Below, one piece after another: positions 19,984 to 27,765 of a DNA stretch of 64,000 nt (positions are counted from its first letter, which is position 1; each line of letters starts with the position of its first letter). A program made the position numbers and the translations under genes. Source of the DNA: JAWKUK01 sp041398605 (lineage in GTDB: Bacteria > Planctomycetota > UBA1135 > GCA-002686595). The notes under the pieces are model-generated. The model worked only from the letters and a program-made list of their open reading frames with translations. It ran no database searches and had not been told where the DNA came from. Location: NCBI GenBank assembly GCA_041398605.1, contig JAWKUK010000004.1:310001-374000 (forward strand), written 5' to 3'.

Positions 19984-21853
19984 TCCAGTGAATCTCCGAC
20001 GGGGGACCGCGCTCGTGGGCGCGCTCGTCGTCTTCATGGGCATCGCAGGCCTCGTGGCGGCGACGACCACCTTCACGCAGGTGGAGCTCGGCGCCTCGCG
20101 TCGCTCCTTCGACAGCTTGCGCGCCGAGGCGCTCGCTGAGGCCGGCATCGAGCGCGCGAAGCACCTGGTCGGTGACGCCCTCTCCAAGACCTCTGTCTAC
20201 GACCCGCTCTGGGGCGTCACGTCGCTCTTCCAGGGCGAGGACTCGCTCGCCGCATTCCACGGCGAGCCGATCGTCAGCGGGGGGGCGCGGGTCGGCGCCT
20301 GCAGCGTGACCCTGGAGCTGCTCGCGCAGAACGCTGACGAGGTGACCGTGCGCGTGACCTCCACGGGCTATGTGCCGGACGCGCCGGAGAACCTGCCACA
20401 AGGGCGCGCGCCCGAGGCCTGGGCTTCGGTCGAGGTGACGCTCCGTTACACCGTGGCTCCGAGCCGCGTCTTCGACAACGCCTATTTCATCAACAACTGG
20501 GGCTGGTTCTACGGCAATACGATCCTCTGCAACGGCAACGCGAGGAGCAACGGCCAGTTCGACTGCGCCGGCTATTCGCCGCTGATCACCGGGCAGCCGA
20601 TCTATGAGGGCGCCAACGTCTCGGGCAGCGGCGCGACGTTGAGCGGCTACCAGGACGACAACGGCGACGGGCTCATGGACGGCAACGACGGGGGCGTCTT
20701 CTCCGCCTGGGACATCCGGGCCGCCCAGAACGTGCGCGGCAACGGCGGCGACGTCGAGAACCAACACGACTACGAAGACGCGGTCGAGATGCCGAACCTG
20801 ACGGACCTCTCGCGGGTCGAGGAGCGCGCCATCGCGGCCGGAGGCGGCGTCACGATCGCCGGGGCGGCGATGACCAACGCCGTCTACGGGGACGAAGGCG
20901 GCGAGCTCGAGAACCTCTACCTCGTCGGCACCGCGGCGAACCCGATCGTGATCGACGGCAAGGTGGTCGTCCGAGGCGACCTCGTCATCAGCGGCTACGT
21001 CTCGGGCCAAGGCGCGATCTACGCCGGCGGCAATGTCTACGTGCCCAACTCTCTGCAGTACGTCGACGGGCCAACGACACCGCGGCCGGCGAGCAACTCG
21101 CAGGCCGACACTGAGGCGTGGCTGACCGCGAACCAGAACAAGGACTTCCTGGGGCTCTTTGCGCGCGAGCACGTGGTCGTCGGGGATCACACGCACTGGC
21201 TCTGGAGGCAGTACGTGAGCGGCTGGATGTCCTCGTCGATGAACGGCTCGGCCGAGGACGCAGGGGAGGACGGGATCCCGAATACGACCGCGGGGCGCGA
21301 CGGCATCTTGGGCACGGCCGACGATGACGTCCTCGAGGGCGACGGGGTCTTCACGACCGAGTACTACACCGCCGAGGACGACGCGCGCGGGCTCATCCCG
21401 CCCGGCCACAGCATCGGTGACCGCGTCCCCGGCACAGGCGAGGACATCGACGGCGACGGGGAGTTCGACTCGACGACGACGCTCGCGGACATCGACTTCG
21501 ACGACGCGCTGGACCCCGCCTTCTGGGGCGGGAACATCCCGCCGGGCGGCGTGCCGTCCTACGACTCGATCGCGTCGCTCTACGCCAACCACCTCGACGC
21601 AGCGTTCTACACGAACCACTCGTTCTCCTACGTCGTGCTGGGCAGCCAGGCCGCAGAGATCAACGGCGCCGTCATCAGCCGCAACGAGAACATCGTGTAC
21701 GGCACGCCATCGGTGGCGATGAACTACGACAGCCGCATGCTCGGCGGCAACTCGAGCTTGACCGCGGACCTCTTGCCGCGCGTCGCCGCGGCGGTCGAGG
21801 TCGTGAGCTGGCGCGTCCTCACCGAAGACCCCCACCGGATCGTCACCCCGTGA
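19961..21853 (+). CDS. PilX-like large pilin-associated surface protein
   Basis: The 630-residue protein has an N-terminal hydrophobic helix of PilX type (RRGTALVGALVVFMGIAGLVAATTTF) followed by the ALAEAGIERAK helix. It lacks the canonical G-F-x4-E cleavage site. A long Asp/Gly/Asn-rich extracellular region follows, with calcium-binding-like stretches (DDNGDGLMDGNDGGV, DIDGDGEFDSTTT) and beta-solenoid-like strands (VIDGKVVVRGDLVISG). The start ATG at 19961 has a strong gaggag Shine-Dalgarno 5 nt upstream, inside the previous gene. The size is far above the ~170-200 residues of PilX, so it may be a tip adhesin or cargo. Its GTGA stop/start overlap couples it to the next gene. Confidence 0.75.
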   Translation: MYVRATNSPVNLRRGTALVGALVVFMGIAGLVAATTTFTQVELGASRRSFDSLRAEALAEAGIERAKHLVGDALSKTSVYDPLWGVTSLFQGEDSLAAFHGEPIVSGGARVGACSVTLELLAQNADEVTVRVTSTGYVPDAPENLPQGRAPEAWASVEVTLRYTVAPSRVFDNAYFINNWGWFYGNTILCNGNARSNGQFDCAGYSPLITGQPIYEGANVSGSGATLSGYQDDNGDGLMDGNDGGVFSAWDIRAAQNVRGNGGDVENQHDYEDAVEMPNLTDLSRVEERAIAAGGGVTIAGAAMTNAVYGDEGGELENLYLVGTAANPIVIDGKVVVRGDLVISGYVSGQGAIYAGGNVYVPNSLQYVDGPTTPRPASNSQADTEAWLTANQNKDFLGLFAREHVVVGDHTHWLWRQYVSGWMSSSMNGSAEDAGEDGIPNTTAGRDGILGTADDDVLEGDGVFTTEYYTAEDDARGLIPPGHSIGDRVPGTGEDIDGDGEFDSTTTLADIDFDDALDPAFWGGNIPPGGVPSYDSIASLYANHLDAAFYTNHSFSYVVLGSQAAEINGAVISRNENIVYGTPSVAMNYDSRMLGGNSSLTADLLPRVAAAVEVVSWRVLTEDPHRIVTP

Positions 21854-22425
21854 CACGCAGCGAACACTCCTTGGGCGGGCGCACATCGAACGCGCTCGCT
21901 GGGCTCCTCTGCCTCGTGTGCGCGGCGCCGGCCGACGCGCAGCGCTCCCGCGAGGAGGACGAGCTCTTCGCCGAGCGAGCGGTGCTCCAGCAGCGCGGTC
22001 GGCCCGTCCTCCACCCGGGCGAGCCGCTGCAGCTCATCGGAGTCGGCGAGGGCGATTCGGAGGTGCTGTCGCGCACCCCTGCGCTCGCTGACGCGACGCT
22101 GGGCCTCGTCCGCGTCGACCGCGACGAGCTCCGCGCGCGCAAGGTGGCCTTGTACGAGGGCGGCGCGACCTTTGACAGCCCGCCGCGCTCCAGCGCGGCG
22201 ACGCGGCCGGACGCGACCGCCGAGCCCAAGGCGCGGCAGAGGTCCGGCCCGGACCCGGCGGCCGCTGACGCGCGGGACAAGGGCAGCACGCGCTGGCCAT
22301 GGATCGTCATCGCGCTGGCGTTCGGGGCCTACGTCGCAGCGCGCGTCGCCGCGGAGCGCCTCGGCCGGCGCGCGCGCGGCGCCCCACAGACGAAGCTGCG
22401 CGCCGCTCGCGGCGGCGCACGCTGA
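21850..22425 (+). CDS. Secreted single-pass membrane protein, last gene of the prepilin operon
   Basis: The 191-residue protein starts at a GTG that overlaps the preceding stop by 4 nt. It has a signal peptide (NALAGLLCLVCAAPADA), a soluble part of about 110 residues, a Pro/Ala linker, one C-terminal transmembrane helix (WPWIVIALAFGAYVAARVAA) and a basic tail. This type I topology places the soluble part outside the cytoplasm. I do not recognise a family. Translational coupling to the PilX-like gene suggests a role in presenting or anchoring the pilin-like proteins. Confidence 0.65.
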   Translation: MTRSEHSLGGRTSNALAGLLCLVCAAPADAQRSREEDELFAERAVLQQRGRPVLHPGEPLQLIGVGEGDSEVLSRTPALADATLGLVRVDRDELRARKVALYEGGATFDSPPRSSAATRPDATAEPKARQRSGPDPAAADARDKGSTRWPWIVIALAFGAYVAARVAAERLGRRARGAPQTKLRAARGGAR

Positions 22426-22594
22426 GCTGGCTCTACAGCGGCTTGAGCCACCCGCCGCGCTCAATCAGGAAGACCCATTCTCGGGACTGCGCGCGGGCAG
22501 CGCGAGCGCTCCTCAGGCAGGGCCGGGCAAGCCGCCTGTGAGAGACGCTCGGACGCTGCGACAGGCCGCGGGGACACGGCTTGCAGTTCCGGAA

Positions 22595-23079
22595 TTCAAC
22601 TCCGAGATTGCAAGGAGGCTGGCCCGCCGCCTCGTCCGCTCCCTGGGAGGGTTCACAGAGGCCTACCCCCGCCCGACTCGTCTGCGGCCCTCGCCAGTCG
22701 GGCAAGACGACCCTCGCGCGGAGTGTCTTCGCTGACCGCCCAGACGTGCGCCTGGAGGACCCCATCGCCCGGGCCGAGCTGCGCCTCGACCCGGTCCGGT
22801 TCCTTGAGCGCTCCCCGCGAGGCGCGGTGCTTGACGAAGTCCAGTCCACCCCGGAGCTCCAGAGTCACCTCCAGGTCCGAATCGACGCCGACCAACGGCT
22901 CGGCGAGCGGGGGGGACGTGACCGCGGTCCACACCCCCCGCGACCGCGCAGCGTTCGATCGGTTCGTGCGCCTGTGCGCCGCGCGCACCGGTCAGCTCCT
23001 CGTGATGTCGGAGCTCGCCCCCCTGTGCGCGGTCGACGAATGGCATACGCCCGGCCTCACCCCGACATGGGTCGGCTGA
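22595..23079 (+). pseudogene. Remnant of an AAA ATPase/DUF4143 gene
   Basis: Three frames carry successive parts of one family. A possible N-terminus (EIARRLARRLVRSLGGFTEAYP) lies in one frame. After a shift near 22670 comes the ATPase part: Walker A CGPRQSGKTTLARSVFADRP, then VRLEDPIARAELRLDPVRFL and the Walker B region AVLDEVQSTPELQSHLQVR. After about 22905 the match jumps to a third frame with the winged-helix DUF4143 part (DRFVRLCAARTGQLLVMSEL), ending at 23079. The segment normally between them (GRFVLTGSQ and about 130 residues more) is missing, so the gene suffered an internal deletion and frameshifts. Such ATPases are often mobile or defence-linked. The rest of the 728-bp gap (22426-22594, 23080-23153) holds nothing I recognise. 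Confidence 0.8.
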
Positions 23080-23153
23080 GCCACGCGGCGCGCACGCTCG
23101 GTGCGCGGCGGGATCGGCTTCGGGAGTAGACTGCCCCGCCCTCTCCGTTGCCC

Positions 23154-24677
23154 ATGCCCGAGCCCAGAGACGAACCCAGTCACGAGCGCCCCGCCGCGTC
23201 GACGGCCGAGCGTGAGTCGACCGACTCCCGCGGCATCCCCGATGCCCCCGCGGGGGACCCGACCTTCGACGCCGAGGCCGCCGACGACGGCACCACGCGG
23301 CCGCTCGCGGCGCTCCCCGACGCCGACTTTTGGGGCACGCTCTACGCGCGTCGGTCCATCCGCAAGTTCAAGCCGGACCCCGTGCCGCGCGAGCTCGTGG
23401 ACCAAGTGATGCACGCGGGCATCTGGGCGCCGAGCTCGTGCAACTACCAGATGTGGGACCTGGTGGCGGTCGACGACCCCGACGTCAACGCGCGGCTCGC
23501 CGCACTGTCGACGCAGATGGCCAACGCGCCGGTCAACATCGTCGTCTCGTACGGGCGCGACTTCTCGGAAGAGGCGTGGGCCAACATCCAGAGCGCGAGC
23601 GCCCTCGTGCAGAACATGAGCCTCGCGGCGCAGGCGCTGGGGCTCGGCACGTTCTGGATCACGCAGACCGGCGGCGCCGAGCGCGTGCGCGAAGCCGTCG
23701 GCCTCCCTTACGACCGCATGGTCATCGCAGTGCTCGCCGTCGGCTGGCCCAAGGTCGTCCCGAAGCGCGGCCCGAAGCGCCGCCCGCTGCGTCAAGTCAC
23801 GCACTGGAACCACTACGCGGGCCGCCCGATCCCGAGCTCGACGCGCCCCGCGGACTGGGCGCCGGACCTGCTCGCGATCTACCAGCGCGCGCGCGTCTTG
23901 AACGGCCTGCGGCACAACAAGCCGCGCGCCTGGGAAGTGCGCGCGCTCGACGAGGCGCTCGACGCGCTCCTGCCCGAGGGGCAAGAGCGCGCGCCCGGCG
24001 CCGCGCCGACGCTGCGCTGGCTCGACGTCTTGCCCTGCACCGGCATCGTGACCGCGCGGCTCGGCGTCAAGCGCCCGGCGTATCAGATCGACGTCGTCGA
24101 GCGCACGCGCGAGGTCGCTGAGTTCGTCGCGCAGCGTGTCAGCCCGCCCGGCGCGACGTTTGGCTGGCCCGACACAAGCGCCGAGCTGCCCGACGCCGAG
24201 GCCGGCGCGTACGACGTCGTGTCGTGTGTGCACCGCCTCGAAGGCCTCGACGCCGCCGGGCAGCGCGCCCTCTTCGCGGCGCTCGCGCGTTGGATCAAGC
24301 CCGACGGGCGCGTGCTCGTCGCCTACGTCTCGCGGCGCTCGTACCACGACTGGACGGAGCGCTTGCGCGCGCGCCGCGGCGGCCCGCGCGGCGTCGAGTA
24401 CGTGCTCTCGCCGGACCCGAACATCGGGCCGTTCGAGACGCTGGAGCCGAGCGCCGTCGAGGCGCTCGCGCGTGAGGCCGGCTTCACCATCGCTGGCGAG
24501 TTCACGGCCCAAGCCGCGCCCTCGCCTGAGGAGGTCGAGTTCCGCGCGCGGAACTTCTCGGCGCGGACGAAGCGCGTCGCGCGCGCCGCGGGCACAGCGC
24601 TCCGCGCCGCGCTCTCGCTGCCGGGGCTACGCACCCGGCGCGCGCGCCTGCGTTACCTGCTGCTCCGGCGCGCCTGA
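23154..24677 (+). CDS. Nitroreductase-methyltransferase fusion protein
   Basis: This 507-residue protein starts at the ATG at 23154 with an acidic disordered region of about 55 residues. A flavin nitroreductase domain follows (about 57-220): FWGTLYARRSIRKFKPDPVP with the FMN-phosphate-binding Arg-Arg-Ser, HAGIWAPSSCNYQMWD, and ALGLGTFWITQTGG. Residues 270-450 resemble a class I SAM-dependent methyltransferase. However, motif I reads LDVLPCTGIVTARL instead of a Gly-rich D-x-G-x-G, so SAM binding is uncertain. Later strands fit the fold (AYDVVSCVHRLEGLD, LARWIKPDGRVLVAYVSRR). The two halves probably act on one substrate, but neither substrate nor product can be named. Confidence 0.8.
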   Translation: MPEPRDEPSHERPAASTAERESTDSRGIPDAPAGDPTFDAEAADDGTTRPLAALPDADFWGTLYARRSIRKFKPDPVPRELVDQVMHAGIWAPSSCNYQMWDLVAVDDPDVNARLAALSTQMANAPVNIVVSYGRDFSEEAWANIQSASALVQNMSLAAQALGLGTFWITQTGGAERVREAVGLPYDRMVIAVLAVGWPKVVPKRGPKRRPLRQVTHWNHYAGRPIPSSTRPADWAPDLLAIYQRARVLNGLRHNKPRAWEVRALDEALDALLPEGQERAPGAAPTLRWLDVLPCTGIVTARLGVKRPAYQIDVVERTREVAEFVAQRVSPPGATFGWPDTSAELPDAEAGAYDVVSCVHRLEGLDAAGQRALFAALARWIKPDGRVLVAYVSRRSYHDWTERLRARRGGPRGVEYVLSPDPNIGPFETLEPSAVEALAREAGFTIAGEFTAQAAPSPEEVEFRARNFSARTKRVARAAGTALRAALSLPGLRTRRARLRYLLLRRA

Positions 24678-24690
24678 GCCCCGCCGCCGG

Positions 24691-26721
24691 TCACTTCCAC
24701 CACGTGGCGCTCGGACCGCCATAGCGCTCGCACCACGCCATCACGTGCAGCGCCTTCGCCATCAAGCGGCTCGGGCGGGACGCGATGCCGTGGCTCGCCC
24801 CGGGGATGCGCACGAGCGCTGTGTCGACGCCGCGCAGCTTCAGGGCTTGATAGAGCTGCTCGGACTCGGAGATCGGCGTGCGGAAGTCCTGCTCGCCCGT
24901 CATGACCATCGTCGGCGTCGTCACCGCGCCGACCTTCGACAGCGGCGAGCGCGCCCAATAGCCCGCGGGGTCCTCCCACGGGAAGCTCGCGAACCACCAG
25001 CGCGTGAAGTACCCAGACGCGTCTGCGGTCAAGGCGAACGACGTCCAGTTGATCACGGGCTTGACGACCACCGCGGCGCGGAAGCGCTCGGTCGTGCCCA
25101 CGAGCCACGCCGTCAGCACGCCGCCGCCGCTCCCGCCCGTCACGAACTGACGCTCGGGGTCGACGCCGCCGCCCGCGATCGCGGCGTCCACGAGGTCCGT
25201 CAGGTCGTTCGCGTCATAGGAGGGGTACGCGTGGTGGATCTGATTCGCGAACTCCGCGCCGTAGCTCGTGCTGCCGCGCGGGTTGCCGTACACGACGACA
25301 TAGCCCGCGGCCGCGTAGAGCTGCAGCTCGAAGGAGAAGCACGGGCCATAGGCCTGGAACGGGCCGCCGTGGATCTCGAGCAGCAGCGGGCGCTTGTCCT
25401 CGGGCTGGAAGCCCGGCGGAGTCAGGACCCAGCCAGAGAGCGCGCGCCCGTCGTGCGACGACCGCGCCGAGATCGCGCGCAAGGGCGCGAGCTGGCGCTG
25501 CGCCATGAGGTCCTCGTTCAGCCGCGTCAGCCACCGCAGGCGCCCCTCGCGCTCCACGACGGCGAGGTCCGCGGGGCGCGTCGCGTCACCGGCGGTGACG
25601 ACGAGCACGCCGCCGCCCTCGACGAACTCGCCCTCGGCGTAGGGCCGCCCCGAGCCGCTGCCCGCGAGCCCCTGCGCGAGCACCCGTGGCACGGGCGTGG
25701 GAGACGCGGGGTCGAGCTGCGCGACGTAGGGCACGCCGTCGTCGACATAGCGCACGAGCAGCGCGTCGCCCGCGCTGGACCAGCGCACGGCGTCGATCGA
25801 GCGATCGAGCTCGGCGCCCAGCGCGCGCGTCGTGCCATCCAGCTCGCGCACGTAGACGAGCCGCGATTGGTAACCGAGGCGCGCCTCATCGTAGCCGAGG
25901 TACACGAGCCGCCCGTCAGGCGCGAACATCGGGGACGAGTCGGGGCCGTAGCGGGTCGTTAGCTGCGTGAGCGCGCCGTCGGCGAGGGTCACCTGCCACA
26001 GCTCACTGTCCGTCGGCTCGAGGTCCTGGTCCGCGCGCCGGTTCGACGAGAACACGATGCGCTGGCCGTCGGGGCTCCACGCGAGGGGCCCGTCGACGTC
26101 GAAGGGGCCGCTCGTCACGCGCCGCGGGGTGCCGCCGTCGGCGGGCACGAGGAAGAGCTGCGCGTCCGTATCCTCGAGGTAGCCCGCGCCGTCCGCGCGG
26201 TAGTGGAAGCGCTCGATCACGACGGGCGGCTCGGCCCAATGCGCGCCTTCCGGCGCCTTCGGGAGCTCGACAAACGACGCCTTGGTGCGCGGCTCATCCA
26301 TCACGAACGCGAGCGAGCCCCCGTCGGGTGACCACGTGAGCGCCCGCGGCGCGCGCGGCAGGCGCGTCACCTGAGCCGTGTCGCCGGAGCTGAGCCAGCG
26401 CACGAAGATCTCTGCGCCCTCGTCACCTGCCGCCGCGACGTACGCGAGCCGCTGCCCGTCCGGTGCATAACGCGGGCTCGACGCGTTCTGGACGAGCGGG
26501 CGTTGCCACGAGCCATCGACGGCCACGCGCCATAGGTCGCCGCGGCGCTTGTCCGCGAGGCGATCGAAGCCTGCGCGCACGTACACGAGCTCACGCCCGC
26601 TCGGAGCGATGGCCGGGTCCGTCGCCCATTCGAGCTCGAAGACGTCGATCGGGCGCAAGAGCGTGGGCGCCGCGCCGCCAGCTTGGAGCGCGAGGAACGC
26701 GAGCGAGGAGATCATGGGCAT
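24691..26721 (-). CDS. Prolyl oligopeptidase-family (S9) serine peptidase
   Basis: The 676-residue protein has a short signal-like start (MPMISSLAFLALQAGGA). A beta-propeller follows with TolB-like blades (LTWSPDGGSLAFVMDEPR, LAWSPDGQRIVFSSNRRA). The C-terminal alpha/beta hydrolase domain holds the triad: Ser in GGSGGGVLT, Asp in TGEQDFRTP and His in PGASHGIASR. The oxyanion region reads LLLEIHGGPFQAYG. S9C acylaminoacyl- or dipeptidyl-peptidases with this layout cleave short peptides after the propeller filters them by size. The gene converges on the nitroreductase fusion. Upstream lie ten copies of a 14-bp repeat. Confidence 0.92.
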   Translation of the reverse strand: MPMISSLAFLALQAGGAAPTLLRPIDVFELEWATDPAIAPSGRELVYVRAGFDRLADKRRGDLWRVAVDGSWQRPLVQNASSPRYAPDGQRLAYVAAAGDEGAEIFVRWLSSGDTAQVTRLPRAPRALTWSPDGGSLAFVMDEPRTKASFVELPKAPEGAHWAEPPVVIERFHYRADGAGYLEDTDAQLFLVPADGGTPRRVTSGPFDVDGPLAWSPDGQRIVFSSNRRADQDLEPTDSELWQVTLADGALTQLTTRYGPDSSPMFAPDGRLVYLGYDEARLGYQSRLVYVRELDGTTRALGAELDRSIDAVRWSSAGDALLVRYVDDGVPYVAQLDPASPTPVPRVLAQGLAGSGSGRPYAEGEFVEGGGVLVVTAGDATRPADLAVVEREGRLRWLTRLNEDLMAQRQLAPLRAISARSSHDGRALSGWVLTPPGFQPEDKRPLLLEIHGGPFQAYGPCFSFELQLYAAAGYVVVYGNPRGSTSYGAEFANQIHHAYPSYDANDLTDLVDAAIAGGGVDPERQFVTGGSGGGVLTAWLVGTTERFRAAVVVKPVINWTSFALTADASGYFTRWWFASFPWEDPAGYWARSPLSKVGAVTTPTMVMTGEQDFRTPISESEQLYQALKLRGVDTALVRIPGASHGIASRPSRLMAKALHVMAWCERYGGPSATWWK

Positions 26722-26835
26722 GGTCGATTGCGCGGCGGTTCGTGAGGCAAGAGCGGCGGCCGCGGGCGCGGGGCGCCAAGGAGCGATGGTCCGACACAGG
26801 CCCGTGGCGCAGCGGGCGGCACGCCGTGCCGGACT

Positions 26836-26975
26836 GGGTTCACTGTGCCGGGTTCACTGTGCCGGGTTCACTGCGCCGGGTTCACTGTGCCGGGTTCACT
26901 GCGCCGGGTTCACTGCGCCGGGTTCATTGCGCCGGGTTCATTGCGCTGGGTTCATTGCGCTGGGTTCACCATGCT
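26836..26975. repeat. 14-bp intergenic minisatellite (10 copies)
   Basis: Ten head-to-tail units of gggttcactgtgcc and close variants run without gaps from 26836 to 26975. Changes accumulate gradually along the array (tgtgcc, tgcgcc, attgcgcc, attgcgct). It fills most of the 263-bp spacer between the S9 peptidase start and the TPMT-like gene stop. There are no spacers, so it is not a CRISPR. Confidence 0.95.
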
Positions 26976-26984
26976 GAGCCCTCG

Positions 26985-27629
26985 TCACGCGCCGTCGCGG
27001 GCGGACAGGCGCTGAAACGTCGCGATGCGCTCGGGCCACGTGCGCTTCGTCACGGGACGCGCGACGGGGCGGTCCTCGACGAGCTCGAACATCTCGCCGA
27101 GCGCGTCGGCGACAGCCGCCGTCGACATGCCAAAGGGCGGCCCCCCATCGGCGACCGGCTTGCCCGTCGGGAACACCAGCGAGACGTAGCGCCCGCCGAC
27201 CGCGACGAGCTCGCGCGCCCGGGCCCCCCAGGCGGCCCGGAGCTCGGGGTGCAACGCGCAAAAGAACGTGTGGTCCCAGACGAGGTCGAAGGGCCCGCCG
27301 ATCGCGTTCGGCCCCTCGGCCCCGAGCTCCAGCTCGAGCGCGTTGCCCTGGACAAAGCGCCCCCCACGGCGCTTGAGCTCCTGCCCGAAGGACTCGGCGA
27401 GCTCCCCGACCAGGTCGACGGCAGTGACGAGCCAGCCACGGCGCAGGAGCGCGAGGGCGTCGTGGCCACGCCCGACGCCCGGGACGAGGGCGCGCGCGCC
27501 CTCGCTCGGCGGCGCGAGCCCGCCATCCGAGAGGCGCTGCGACAGCTCTGGGTGGGGCCCACCGAGGTCCCAGGGGGTGTCCGCAGCCGCGTAGTGCGCG
27601 GCCCAGCCGAAGTCATGTACGTCCTCCAT
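26985..27629 (-). CDS. Thiopurine methyltransferase-like SAM-dependent methyltransferase
   Basis: The 214-residue protein fits the TPMT superfamily: an N-terminal TPWDLGGPHPEL segment, motif I ALVPGVGRGHDALALLRRG with VTAVDLVGELAESF, and an acidic region FDLVWDHTFFCALHPELRAAW followed by GGRYVSLVFPTG. Family members methylate thiols, halides or chalcogen compounds; which applies here is unknown. The ATG at 27629 (MEDVHDFG) is chosen because upstream codons are Arg/Gly-rich without family similarity. It is divergent from the radical SAM gene at 27766. Confidence 0.85.
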   Translation of the reverse strand: MEDVHDFGWAAHYAAADTPWDLGGPHPELSQRLSDGGLAPPSEGARALVPGVGRGHDALALLRRGWLVTAVDLVGELAESFGQELKRRGGRFVQGNALELELGAEGPNAIGGPFDLVWDHTFFCALHPELRAAWGARARELVAVGGRYVSLVFPTGKPVADGGPPFGMSTAAVADALGEMFELVEDRPVARPVTKRTWPERIATFQRLSARDGA

Positions 27630-27765
27630 CACGAGCGATCGTACCCGGCGCGGCGGACCGCGCTCAGATTCCGCAGGCCCGCCAAGAAGGCCCAACTAGG
27701 GGGCAGGGGACCACCTCTGGCCCCAACCCCTGGAAAGCCCGGGGCACTTCGAGTGGGATGAACCC

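Noticed and set aside
26836..26975. A CRISPR array
   Set aside because: The 14-bp units abut directly with no spacers, and no cas gene is nearby.
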